Notes under the pieces: generated by a model
The model's input: the letters and a program-made list of their open reading frames with translations, nothing else
The model's database searches: none
What the model was told of the DNA's origin: nothing
Shown here: positions 26,576 through 36,058 of the stretch, piece after piece
Position numbering within the stretch: the first letter of the stretch is position 1
Layout: each line of letters opens with the position of its first letter
NCBI GenBank assembly: GCA_029838195.1
Contig: JALGVJ010000005.1
Span: forward strand, 100,859 to 164,858
Source of the DNA: Promethearchaeota archaeon
GTDB lineage: Archaea; Asgardarchaeota; Lokiarchaeia; Sigyniarchaeales; SOKP01
DNA: 64,000 nucleotides
Reading direction: 5' to 3'
Position numbers and translations under genes: made by a program

Positions 26576-29500
26576 ATGATGTTAGAACTCGTTTTCGTGC
26601 TTATTTTTATTGGTTTTTCAATTTTTGGGTTTATAATAATCTATAGACAAGTTAATTTAATTAAAAAAGGCGAGTTTACTTTAAAAGATCGGTTATTTTG
26701 CTTTATTTATGCTATATTTTTTGCCATGGGAGCAAGTGTCGTAATTGGGATGGCAATAATTTTCACGATTGAAACACCAGATTTTTGGGAGACTAGTGAA
26801 ACACCTCCTCCCACGTTTAATCCTTTATTTTTTTTAATTCCATTTTTTGCTTGTTTAGGTTATATATCAATCTATCCCTTAATGGATTTTTTATTCATGG
26901 CATTAAATAAAAGAACAGAAAGAGGTTTCACTCCGATCCATGAATTTATTGAGGACAAGATAATTAATTTGAAGGAAAATCACGTGGTAAGAATAATTAT
27001 TTCAGTATTGTTGTATCTAGGAGCGATTATAGCCCCTATCATGATTCTTACGTTAATAGGTGTACCTTTAATCATTAGTTATATTTCTTGGGTCCTAATT
27101 TATCCTTTAATTATTCTAACATATTTTGGCTCGAAAGGATACATAGCCGGAATTTCTGATGTATTTTATCACATTCCCGACATGAGAAGATCAATATTTT
27201 TGCATTTTGAAGATAGAAAACGTGCTTTTAATGAATTTGCAATGAATCCTGCCCCTTATATTATTTTTGGTCTAATGATTTTTGTATATATATGGGCGTG
27301 GATTTCAATGATTCAAACAATTGTATTTTTTTTCACGGGAACTTTAGCTTTTTCTACCATGTCATCTTATTTTGTTTTTATCACTTTATTTTTAGGAATA
27401 TCAGGATATTTTACCAGGTATTTTGGAAGACAAGTGCAGTCTAAAGGGTATCATCTTCTATTTGCGGCATACTTGATGACAGCAATTGGGATTAATGTTT
27501 TAGTAAATTTTTTATTAGTAAATCCGGATAAACTTGAATTTGTTTTTTCTCTTACATCTCTAACGAGTGAGATTACACCGAATTATAAATCATTCGCGTG
27601 GGCAGCCATTATAGAAGAAGTTGTTTTATTAATCATAACTACCTATTATTTTTTAGCTTTAAATGATGAGTACATACAAAATATCAGGTATTCAAAAATA
27701 ACAGAAAGTAGCCAAAATTTTGATCCTCTTCCATTGTTCAATTTAATGAAAAATAAAAATATTAGAATACGGGAACATGCAAGAGAACATCTGGTTTTAA
27801 TGTTTGAAAGGATTCCTTTAAAATCTGAGCTTGATATTAATAACCCAAAATTTAAATTCCCTCTTTTAGATGGAATTTCTGATTCGAATAGCCTTTTAAG
27901 AAGGACTTGTATTGAAATTCTTGATGATTTAAAAGAAAAAAACCCAGAAACCATTTTATCATGGATTATTGAATCCATGCACTCTCCTAATTTAGACAAG
28001 AGTATCCCCTTGATACATTTGCTTCTTAAAATGGAAAATAAATATATTAATAAGATTCCTATTGAGGATATCTTGAATTTAATTTACGATTCAGAGTGGA
28101 GATTAAAATTCTTAGGTTTAAAATTAATATCTAAGCTAGGTTTTGAAAACAACGCTTTAATTTCTTATTTAAATATGGATGAGCTGTTATACCACGCAAA
28201 TTTTCAAGTACAATTAGAAGCGCTTAAATTAATCGGAAAAAGCTCTCAAAAAATAAATATCTCCTTGATAATTGAGAAGATCCACCATCCAAATAAGAAA
28301 ATTAGGGCGCAAGCTATAAGGGTTCTGCAAATAATCGAAAAAGAAAAACTAAACCCTTATATTCACTCAAGAATATTACCTCTTTTAAATGATCCTTCTG
28401 GAGAGGTCCGGGCCGCAACTTTTAATTTTTTTGCAAGCAGAGAAAAGCCATTGGAATTAGGAATCCCCCTCGGTCCCTTTATAGAAGGATTAACTGATCC
28501 TAATGAAGAAGTAAGAAGAGCTTCCGTAAAAATATTAGAAAAAATATTCATGGAAGATCCTAAAACCTTTGATCTAAATGTTATAATTAATAGAATTGAT
28601 CCAACCAATATTGAGGCATTAAATAGCATTCTTTCTCTATTAGGAAAAATTTGGGATCGAGATCCCGAAAAAGTTCTCTTAATATTTTTAACATTTATAA
28701 AATTTGACGATATCCAGCTAAAAAACACGATTTCCCGAATTTTAATATCTAAATATGATACCAATCCAAATTTAATTTTAGATAATTTAATTAAAATACC
28801 TGATGATTATAAATTTCTTTCAAAAGGAATCATTTCAACAACGCTCATTCAAATAGCAAAGAAAGATCCAGAGAAAAACATTCCAATTTTACTAAGATAT
28901 TTGAAATCTGATAATGAAGACATTGTTTTGAATGCATTATTATCATTGGAAGGATTACTAGATGATCATACTGATATGATTGAATTGTCTCCGATTTTAT
29001 CTGTTTTTAAAAGAAAGGTGAATACTCGGATAAAAAGACAAAGTTCAAAATTTTTATTAGACCTTGTTAAAAAACATCCTCTTAAAATTAAATCATCATT
29101 AAGCGAAATTTTTAAAATCCTTGATACTCAAGATCCTTCTGTAAGAATTTCATTATCAAAAGCACTATTAGAGATAATTAAAGACACCCCTAAGATAGTT
29201 TCATTGAGTTCCATTCAAACACTTCTTGAAGATGAGGAACCCTTAGTTAGAGAAGCCGCTACAAAAATTTTTGGGTACATGGGTGCTTTATATCCCGAAG
29301 AAATACAAAAAATGTTGCTACAAAAAGCATTAAAAGATGGAGAATGGATGGTCAGAGTAGCTGCGGTTTCCAGTTTAGGCAAATTAGCTCGAAATGTTAA
29401 AGATAAGACATTAATCATCGAAAATCTCGTCACTTTATTGGATGATCCTGAGAATTGGGTCAGGAGAACCACCATGAATGTATTGGCAAACATTCCAGAA

Positions 29501-29926
29501 GTATCAGCCTCCAACATACCTTTTGAAAAGGTTGTTTCCAATTTAAATAGCGAGGACCCGAAAGTAAGGGAAGGATCCGTTGGATTATTAAAAATATATA
29601 GCTTTAACAATATAGATAGAATTTTTGATAAAATAATCATGCTTTTAGGAGATGAATCTGACTCTGTTAGATTCAAGATGGTCTCAACCATGGTCGAAAT
29701 TATTGAAAAAATTGGTCTCTCAGAAATATTATCAAAACTATTGAAAAATCTAAGTGAAGAAACATCCATAGAAACTCAAAGATCAATTGCACTAATTTTG
29801 AGAAGAACTACTAAGTATGAAGAAGAAAAAATTAAGAAACGCGTAATTTCAGTATTAAAAATTCGATGTGAAATGAGCCAAGATCCCGTTATTTGTAAAG
29901 TCTTTCAAGAATTAAAAACTATTTAA
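26576..29926 (+). CDS. Polytopic membrane protein with C-terminal HEAT repeats
   Basis: 1116 residues. The first ~370 hold about eight to nine membrane helices (near 3-25, 42-68, 82-110, 137-160, 163-188, 225-245, 250-270, 285-315, 340-365). From about 385 to the end there are some 15-18 HEAT-type helical repeats of 35-40 residues, recognisable by recurring L-x-D-P-x-x-x-V-R-x-x-A cores (for example DPSGEVRAATFNFF, DPNEEVRRASVKIL, DEEPLVREAATKIF). The HEAT solenoid is presumably cytoplasmic and a docking platform. I know no named family with this architecture. It stands between GINS-like and mcm genes, with its own start (tandem ATGs at 26576/26579, weak AAGGA upstream). Function unknown. Confidence 0.8.
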   Translation: MMLELVFVLIFIGFSIFGFIIIYRQVNLIKKGEFTLKDRLFCFIYAIFFAMGASVVIGMAIIFTIETPDFWETSETPPPTFNPLFFLIPFFACLGYISIYPLMDFLFMALNKRTERGFTPIHEFIEDKIINLKENHVVRIIISVLLYLGAIIAPIMILTLIGVPLIISYISWVLIYPLIILTYFGSKGYIAGISDVFYHIPDMRRSIFLHFEDRKRAFNEFAMNPAPYIIFGLMIFVYIWAWISMIQTIVFFFTGTLAFSTMSSYFVFITLFLGISGYFTRYFGRQVQSKGYHLLFAAYLMTAIGINVLVNFLLVNPDKLEFVFSLTSLTSEITPNYKSFAWAAIIEEVVLLIITTYYFLALNDEYIQNIRYSKITESSQNFDPLPLFNLMKNKNIRIREHAREHLVLMFERIPLKSELDINNPKFKFPLLDGISDSNSLLRRTCIEILDDLKEKNPETILSWIIESMHSPNLDKSIPLIHLLLKMENKYINKIPIEDILNLIYDSEWRLKFLGLKLISKLGFENNALISYLNMDELLYHANFQVQLEALKLIGKSSQKINISLIIEKIHHPNKKIRAQAIRVLQIIEKEKLNPYIHSRILPLLNDPSGEVRAATFNFFASREKPLELGIPLGPFIEGLTDPNEEVRRASVKILEKIFMEDPKTFDLNVIINRIDPTNIEALNSILSLLGKIWDRDPEKVLLIFLTFIKFDDIQLKNTISRILISKYDTNPNLILDNLIKIPDDYKFLSKGIISTTLIQIAKKDPEKNIPILLRYLKSDNEDIVLNALLSLEGLLDDHTDMIELSPILSVFKRKVNTRIKRQSSKFLLDLVKKHPLKIKSSLSEIFKILDTQDPSVRISLSKALLEIIKDTPKIVSLSSIQTLLEDEEPLVREAATKIFGYMGALYPEEIQKMLLQKALKDGEWMVRVAAVSSLGKLARNVKDKTLIIENLVTLLDDPENWVRRTTMNVLANIPEVSASNIPFEKVVSNLNSEDPKVREGSVGLLKIYSFNNIDRIFDKIIMLLGDESDSVRFKMVSTMVEIIEKIGLSEILSKLLKNLSEETSIETQRSIALILRRTTKYEEEKIKKRVISVLKIRCEMSQDPVICKVFQELKTI

Positions 29927-30108
29927 AGAGATGACTATTATTTAATTTTCTTAATTGAATTTTTGATAAATCTTCTCACTCTCTTTTTTTAATATATTTC
30001 ATTGTTATCTCTTTGATAAATTATTGCTTAATAAGCAGTATTAAAAGAAATCAAAAATAATTTTGGTAATATAGAGAAAAAAAGTGGTGATAAACGCTGA
30101 CCTCACCA

Positions 30109-33100
30109 TTGTCAAGTCCAAATAAACCCATTCACAAAATACAGCGATTTGAAGATTTTTATCGCTTATTTCAAGATAAACCTGGAGTGTATAAATACCA
30201 AGAGCAAATTAAAAATATCGCTTCCAAGAGTGGTAATGTTTTAATTGTCTTATATGAGGATTTGTTATCATATGATCCTCAAATTGCTGAAATGGTAAAA
30301 GAGGATCCTGAAGCGCTCTTAGATGATGCTATAGAAGCTTTTAAAAATTTGTTAAAATTTTGGTCTGGGGCATCGTTGCCATACAAGGATTATTTCGTGC
30401 GCTTTAACACTAAAGATGATAAAAGTCCCTTAACAAGATCTATTCGAAATTTAAGAGCTGTTGACATTGATAAATTGGTATGGATAAAAGGAATTACCGT
30501 TAGGAGTTCTCCTATTAGACCAAAATTGATTAAAGCTACCTTTGAATGCATTATATGTGGGGCTCATTTTGAAGTCATCCAATTGACTTCGAAAATAAAA
30601 TGGCCCCGATTTTGTCCAAATAAAACATGCAAGGCAAAAGCTCATTCAGACTTCAGGTTAATCTCTAAAAGATCAGAATTTATTGATTGGCAGAGTATAA
30701 CCATTCAAGAAATGCCGGAAGATTTACCTTCGGGGAGAATACCACGTTCCATTCAAGCAATATTGACCTATGATTTAGTGGATTATGTAAAACCCGGGGA
30801 TCGAGTTAAATTAATGGGTATTTTTCGATCAGTTTTAGCTAATCCTATAAACAGCAATAATAGTAATCTTTTTAAAACGTTTTTAGAAGTAAATTACATC
30901 GATTCGGAGGATAAGAGTGAAGAATTTATAGATATCACAAAAGAAGAATTAAAAACAATTGAAAAACTAGCAAAGGAACCCTTCATTCAAAAAAAAATTG
31001 CTCGTTCCATAGCCCCTTCCATATACGGGAGAGATGATTTAAAAATGGCATGCGCTTTAAGTTTATTCGGAGGGACAAGGAAAAAAAATCCCGGAGGAGG
31101 ATATAAAAGAGGCGATATTCACGTGCTTTTCGTTGGAGATCCAGGCACGGGAAAAAGTGAAGTTTTAAAAAGTGTGGTGGAGGTATCTCCTAGAGGACTT
31201 TATACATCGGGAAAGGGGTCAAGTGCGGTTGGACTGACGGCTGCAGTAATAAAAGATCCTGAAACGGGACAAATGAGTTTGGAGGCGGGAGCGATTGTAT
31301 TAGCAAATGGAGGCATTGCTGCAATAGATGAGTTTGATAAAATGAATGCAGCAGATAGGTCAGCTCTACACGAGGGCATGGAACAACAATCTTATCATTA
31401 TGATACTGAAATTTTGGCAACTGATGGAAGGCGGATTAAAATTGGTAAATTTATTGATGAGTTAATGGATAAACATTCGGATGCCATCAACCGAGGGATA
31501 AATTGTGAGATCTTACCTTTCAGAAACTTAGAATTATATTCCACTGATTTTAAAACAATATATAAAACTAATGTAAATCGTGTTAGTAGACATGTCGCAC
31601 CAGATCGTTTTTATAGGATTACATTTACAAATGGAAGATCAATCGTGGTCACTCCTGAACATCCTCTTTACGTATTTCGAAAAGGTAAATTAAGGTGTAT
31701 TGACGCTCAAGCATGCAAGATTAATGATTTTATTCCTATTCCTAAGCATCTTCCCAATTCTCATGAGGCAATATTATTAATGGAAAACAAAGACAAACCA
31801 CATCCGCTCTCAAAAAAAACAAAATTTCCAAAAGAATTGAATTTAGAATTATGCAGATTGCTTGGTTTTCTTATTAGTGAGGGATATAGTCATCGTGAAT
31901 CGGGAGCAGAAATTAGTTTTTCTAATAAAGAAACAGTTTTACTCGATGAATTTAAAAATTTAATGAAAAAATTGTTTGGTCTTACGGCATGTATTCAAAT
32001 TAAAGACGGAGTCTCAACTTTAAGATATTTTTCAATTGAATTCTATAAATGGATGAAAATTAATTTCCCAGAAATAATGGAAATATCAAAAAAGAAAAGA
32101 ATACCTTCAAAAATCCTAGGCGGGAGTAAAGCAATTGCAAGAGAATTTCTTAAAGGTGCTTTTAAAGGTGATGGTAATGTGGAATCCAATGCTATATGTT
32201 TTAGAACGGCATCTAAAGGATTAAGTCATGATTATCAGGATTTATTATTAAAATTAGGAATTCAATCTCGTATTATTTTAGATAACCATAACAATTCCTA
32301 TAAAGTTTATATTAGAGGCCAATCACTAATATTATTTTTTAATGAAATTTTTGAAAAGGATGATCCACGATATGAAAAGGCTCTCAATTTATTTAGACCC
32401 TATAAATTGAAAAATCATCATCATGATCTCTTCCCTGCTACTTTAATGAAAAAGATTGAGCAAAAAATTAGATCTTCGGTTAGAAAAAAAAATAAATCAA
32501 GCAATAAAGAAATAACTTCGTTAGAATTAATTGAAAATTCAATGATTTTTTGGGATAGAATAAAAAAAATTGAAATTATTAAAAATAGAGGAGAGTATTA
32601 TACTCCTTGGGTTTATGATATTACGATTGAACCAAATCACACCTTCATTAGTCAAGGAGTTATTTTACATAATACGGTTAGTATTGCTAAGGCCGGAATC
32701 GTTGCCACTTTGAAATCACAAACGGCCATAATAGCGGCTGCAAATCCAAAATCAGGTCGTTTTAATACCTATAAGACATTTGCAGAAAACGTTAACATGC
32801 CCCCTTCTTTATTAAGTAGATTCGATTTAATTTTTAAAGTAATAGATCGTCCAGATCCTGCAAAAGATGCACAAATGGCAGAATTCATCTTGAAAAATGC
32901 TACGTTAAAAGAGAACGAGGAACAAGATGATGACAGTAATGGACAACAACGCGTTGCGCCCATTGCCCCTGAATTACTCAAAAAATACATAAAACATGCA
33001 AAAAGAACATGTAATCCTATTTTATCGGAAGAAGCTAAAGAAAAAATTAAAGAATTTTATTTAGAATTAAGAGGACAGTATGATAATGAAGATGGGGTGG

Positions 33101-33519
33101 TCTCCATATTGGCAAGAAATCTGGACGCTTTAATAAGGATGAGTGAAGCTCATGCAAAAATGGCATTGAGAGATAAAGTCCTAAAAGAGGATGTGGAGGA
33201 GATAATTAAATTATTTAAGCGATATTTAAAAGATACGGGATATGATAAAGAAACGGGAAAATTTGACATAGACATGATCTTGGCAGGCCAACCAAGAACA
33301 AAACTAAATAAATTATCTAGATTTATGGATCGATTAAAAGAGATTGCTGAAGAAAATGAATGGAAAGCGTTAGACAAGGATAGTGTAATTCAAATCCTAG
33401 AACTAGAAGGAGATTTAGACAAGGAATTTATTAAAAATGCGATTCAAGAAGCCATACGAGAAGGGACTCTATATGAACCAAAACCCAATCAAATAAAATT
33501 CACTCGTAAGGAGACTTAA
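30109..33519 (+). CDS. mcm: Replicative helicase MCM, with intein
   Basis: Hexameric 3'-5' replicative helicase. The N-terminal domain has a zinc-binding set (CIICG ... CPNKTC near 147-172). The AAA+ domain has Walker A GDPGTGKS near 343-350, Walker B AIDEFDKM near 405-412, sensor 1 in AAANPKSGRF and the arginine finger in LLSRFDL near 901-907. A winged helix ends the protein. The 1136-residue precursor contains a 428-residue intein at residues 428-855, leaving a normal 708-residue MCM whose host sequence rejoins as EGMEQQ/TVSIAKAG. The first in-frame start is TTG at 30109 (an in-frame stop lies at 30091); no good Shine-Dalgarno site is placed for it. Confidence 0.95.
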   Translation: MSSPNKPIHKIQRFEDFYRLFQDKPGVYKYQEQIKNIASKSGNVLIVLYEDLLSYDPQIAEMVKEDPEALLDDAIEAFKNLLKFWSGASLPYKDYFVRFNTKDDKSPLTRSIRNLRAVDIDKLVWIKGITVRSSPIRPKLIKATFECIICGAHFEVIQLTSKIKWPRFCPNKTCKAKAHSDFRLISKRSEFIDWQSITIQEMPEDLPSGRIPRSIQAILTYDLVDYVKPGDRVKLMGIFRSVLANPINSNNSNLFKTFLEVNYIDSEDKSEEFIDITKEELKTIEKLAKEPFIQKKIARSIAPSIYGRDDLKMACALSLFGGTRKKNPGGGYKRGDIHVLFVGDPGTGKSEVLKSVVEVSPRGLYTSGKGSSAVGLTAAVIKDPETGQMSLEAGAIVLANGGIAAIDEFDKMNAADRSALHEGMEQQSYHYDTEILATDGRRIKIGKFIDELMDKHSDAINRGINCEILPFRNLELYSTDFKTIYKTNVNRVSRHVAPDRFYRITFTNGRSIVVTPEHPLYVFRKGKLRCIDAQACKINDFIPIPKHLPNSHEAILLMENKDKPHPLSKKTKFPKELNLELCRLLGFLISEGYSHRESGAEISFSNKETVLLDEFKNLMKKLFGLTACIQIKDGVSTLRYFSIEFYKWMKINFPEIMEISKKKRIPSKILGGSKAIAREFLKGAFKGDGNVESNAICFRTASKGLSHDYQDLLLKLGIQSRIILDNHNNSYKVYIRGQSLILFFNEIFEKDDPRYEKALNLFRPYKLKNHHHDLFPATLMKKIEQKIRSSVRKKNKSSNKEITSLELIENSMIFWDRIKKIEIIKNRGEYYTPWVYDITIEPNHTFISQGVILHNTVSIAKAGIVATLKSQTAIIAAANPKSGRFNTYKTFAENVNMPPSLLSRFDLIFKVIDRPDPAKDAQMAEFILKNATLKENEEQDDDSNGQQRVAPIAPELLKKYIKHAKRTCNPILSEEAKEKIKEFYLELRGQYDNEDGVVSILARNLDALIRMSEAHAKMALRDKVLKEDVEEIIKLFKRYLKDTGYDKETGKFDIDMILAGQPRTKLNKLSRFMDRLKEIAEENEWKALDKDSVIQILELEGDLDKEFIKNAIQEAIREGTLYEPKPNQIKFTRKET
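31390..32673 (+). other. Intein with LAGLIDADG endonuclease inside mcm
   Basis: A 428-residue self-splicing element. It begins with Ser (SYHYDTEILATDGR, block A), has block B TPEHPLYVF, two LAGLIDADG-type motifs (LLGFLISEG and FLKGAFKGDG), block F VYDITIEPNHTFISQG and ends ILHN, followed by Thr as the +1 residue. All splicing residues (Ser1, TxxH, penultimate His, terminal Asn, +1 Thr) are present. It sits just after Walker B of MCM. Both endonuclease motifs keep acidic residues, so homing may be active. Confidence 0.93.
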
Positions 33520-33693
33520 ATTTAAACCTTGTTATTTTAGAGGCATAAAAATTTAAGAAGATTAGAGTTTTATTACTCTTATTATTGTTTAAAAGAGTTA
33601 GAATATTTAATCATCTAATTTATAATAAACACATTAAAATAAAATTTGGAATAAAAAGACCTTAAGATTTTTATTGCATTTTTTTACTTAACC

Positions 33694-34257
33694 ATGTCAA
33701 TCGTAATAAACAATTTAAAAGAAGCCATTCGAGGAGAAAGTAAGGCAAAACGTTTGTATGAAAGTTTCTCAAAAAAAGCCGAAGAAGATGGATTTTTTTT
33801 CATTAGTAAAATTTTCCATTCTATATCGTTTGCTGAAGAAATTCACATAAAGAATCATCTAAGGGCTCTTTCAGTGATTACTAAAAGAGAATATAAATTA
33901 GAAGATATAATTACAATCGATGAGAATGAAATTCAAAACGCAGTAAAAACGACGAGAGAGAATCTTCGGCAAGCAATTGAAGGGGAATTATATGAAACAA
34001 AAAAGATGTATAAAGAATTCATTGAAAAGGCTATAGCAAATGAAAATGACGTTGCAGAACTTACTTTTAATTTAGCTAAGAAAGCAGAAAGAATCCATGC
34101 GAAAATCTTTAAAAAATGTTTAAAAAACATTGATAAGAAAAACATTAAAACTCAAAAGATTTTTGTTTGCCAAATTTGTGGAAATGTCGAATTTCAGCGT
34201 CCTCCTTCAAGATGTCCCATATGTGAGCATGACAAGAAATTTTTTAAGGAGATCTGA
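33694..34257 (+). CDS. Rubrerythrin
   Basis: Non-heme di-iron peroxidase that protects anaerobes from hydrogen peroxide. The N-terminal four-helix ferritin-like domain carries the ExxR/ExxH iron ligands (AIRGESKAKRLYE near 12-24, FAEEIHIKNH near 50-59, EGELYETKKMYKEF near 97-110, KAERIHAKIF near 130-139). The C-terminal rubredoxin-like domain has CQICG (near 159-163) and CPICE (near 176-180). Length of 187 residues is standard. It is a single gene, convergent with the kinase-fold gene. Confidence 0.92.
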   Translation: MSIVINNLKEAIRGESKAKRLYESFSKKAEEDGFFFISKIFHSISFAEEIHIKNHLRALSVITKREYKLEDIITIDENEIQNAVKTTRENLRQAIEGELYETKKMYKEFIEKAIANENDVAELTFNLAKKAERIHAKIFKKCLKNIDKKNIKTQKIFVCQICGNVEFQRPPSRCPICEHDKKFFKEI

Positions 34258-34263
34258 GATGTT

Positions 34264-35067
34264 TTATTTAAATGTATCAAGGGAAATTCCGACATCTTTC
34301 AAAAACCCAATTCGATACCAATAGTGAATTAATTGTTCATGAAATTTATCGGGTTCAAAATGAATCAGCTCATAATCTATTTTTAAATTTTTAATATTTC
34401 TAATGAATTGGATAAATTCTTCCTTTCGTGAAATTACATTATTCAAAATTACCCTTTTTTCTATAAAATACCCTTTTTGAAATTCTACATCATTATAATC
34501 CAATTTTTTCGATTTTAAATAGTCAGAAAAACCCAAATATTTTTTATGTAAGTTTTCAAAAGATCGTCCGAAATCAATCCTACAAATCGTGTTCTTATTT
34601 TTAATGAGTAAATGGCGATCATACACATCATATAAGCACAAAAGTTCATGTAAATAGCAAAGCTTTCCCAAAGCAAATTTATAATCATTGATATTATGAT
34701 GTTTGATGCTTTCACCCCGCTCGTAGGTGGTTAAAATATATGGAATTGCTTTCTTTTTTTTTCCTAATAATCCCCCAACATAATTAGAAAACCCTAATTG
34801 ATAATCAAAAATTTTAGAAGTTAAATGAATCCCAAACAATTCAAAGAAAAAATTATCTCTCACATATTTTAAAAATAGCAACGGAGTATTATTAAGAGAA
34901 AAAAATGTACATTTTTTATAATAACTCCACGTGCATTTAAAGTAAAAATTATTTTCAAGCGGGTAATTTAATTTTTTGGAGATTAGATTGAATTGATCAT
35001 TCGATAATTCTTCAAGCATCAGCCAATTAAACATGTTTTCAAGGACCGACAAATTTTTAACGTTCAA
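34264..35067 (-). CDS. Protein/lipid-kinase-fold protein, divergent
   Basis: 267 residues. The centre resembles the catalytic core of PI3/4-kinase- or HipA-like proteins. FLKYVRD near 66-72 may supply the ATP lysine. TTYERGESI near 113-121 resembles the hinge. DVYDRHLLIKN near 147-157 is the DRH catalytic loop, and IDFGRSF near 164-170 is the metal-binding DFG. The asparagine expected three residues after DRH is Ile, so activity is uncertain. No membrane helix is seen. It starts with TTG at 35067 (GAGG about 12 bases upstream). It is divergent from a PPP phosphatase across 102 bases, an arrangement suggesting opposing kinase and phosphatase activities. This is inference; family assignment is by motif only. 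Confidence 0.5.
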   Translation of the reverse strand: MNVKNLSVLENMFNWLMLEELSNDQFNLISKKLNYPLENNFYFKCTWSYYKKCTFFSLNNTPLLFLKYVRDNFFFELFGIHLTSKIFDYQLGFSNYVGGLLGKKKKAIPYILTTYERGESIKHHNINDYKFALGKLCYLHELLCLYDVYDRHLLIKNKNTICRIDFGRSFENLHKKYLGFSDYLKSKKLDYNDVEFQKGYFIEKRVILNNVISRKEEFIQFIRNIKNLKIDYELIHFEPDKFHEQLIHYWYRIGFLKDVGISLDTFK

Positions 35068-35169
35068 GAGCCCTTTTACCTCTTAATGGTTTTAAAAAAA
35101 TAAAAAAGCTCCTAATGGTTTCATTTAATTAATTTTATTTATTCATGAGTATTAAAAATTCATATAATA

Positions 35170-36018
35170 ATGTCCGTTATTTCTCTAAAAATTTTTGAAC
35201 AATATACCTTAGAGGATTACTTTTCATTAATAGATTCAGTAGATCATTTATTGGAGAAAGAAAATCATTTAATTTACATTCCAAAAGGAAAAATATTAAT
35301 TGTGGGAGATTTGCATGGAGATTTAGAAACTCTTGAAAAAATTTTGGAGAAATTTTTTAAAGAAAAATTTGATTATTTATTATTTCTTGGAGATTATGTA
35401 GATAGAGGAGCTAAACAAGTAGAAGTCATTAATACCTTATTTTATTATAAAACCCATTTCCCATCAAAAATAATACTAATTAGAGGAAATCATGAGGATA
35501 GAACCATAAATAGGCAATATGGTTTTTACGATGAATTGCGGCATAAATTTAATGACCATCATAAGGAAATTTTTAATAAATATAATAAAGCATTTTCTAA
35601 ATTACCGTTAGCCGCTATCACATGGAATAGAATTTTTTGCATTCATGGAGGAATTCCTGAGGGATTAGAAGATATCAACGTGATTAATTCTTTTCCGAAA
35701 AATCAAATCACGATAAAAGATTCCATGACAAAACAGCTTCTCTGGAATGATCCCCATGAGAGAGGAGGGATGTTTAAAAGGAATTCACGAGGTGTCGGAA
35801 TAAAAAAATTCGGGAAAACAGCATTTATGAATTTCATTACTCTAAATTCCATAAGATATATTATCCGTTCTCATGAAAAATTCAAAAATGGCTTTAAAGA
35901 ATTTTTTGATGGTAAATTAATAAGCATTTTTTCTTCCCATTCTTATTTCTCAAAAAAGAATTCTACGGTGATAGGGATCATAGAAAAATCGGGAAATATT
36001 AAAATTGAACCGATTTAA
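35170..36018 (+). CDS. PPP-family serine/threonine phosphatase
   Basis: Metal-dependent protein phosphatase of the PP1/PP2A/calcineurin type. All signature motifs are intact: GDLHGD (near 47-52), GDYVDRG (near 74-80), RGNHED (near 102-107), CIHGG (near 160-164) and RSHE (near 236-239). The domain spans the full 282 residues with no regulatory extensions, a length close to eukaryotic PP1 cores. It probably dephosphorylates Ser/Thr residues in the cytoplasm. It shares a short divergent promoter region with a kinase-fold gene, and is followed by a convergent VIT1-like gene. Confidence 0.92.
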   Translation: MSVISLKIFEQYTLEDYFSLIDSVDHLLEKENHLIYIPKGKILIVGDLHGDLETLEKILEKFFKEKFDYLLFLGDYVDRGAKQVEVINTLFYYKTHFPSKIILIRGNHEDRTINRQYGFYDELRHKFNDHHKEIFNKYNKAFSKLPLAAITWNRIFCIHGGIPEGLEDINVINSFPKNQITIKDSMTKQLLWNDPHERGGMFKRNSRGVGIKKFGKTAFMNFITLNSIRYIIRSHEKFKNGFKEFFDGKLISIFSSHSYFSKKNSTVIGIIEKSGNIKIEPI

Positions 36019-36058
36019 AAGTAGAAAAATTTAAATTGTTAAAAAAATTTGAAAATGC

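Noticed and set aside
29215..29769. 184-codon minus-strand frame opposite the HEAT repeats
   Set aside because: Antisense shadow of a repeat-rich gene; no start signal or family.
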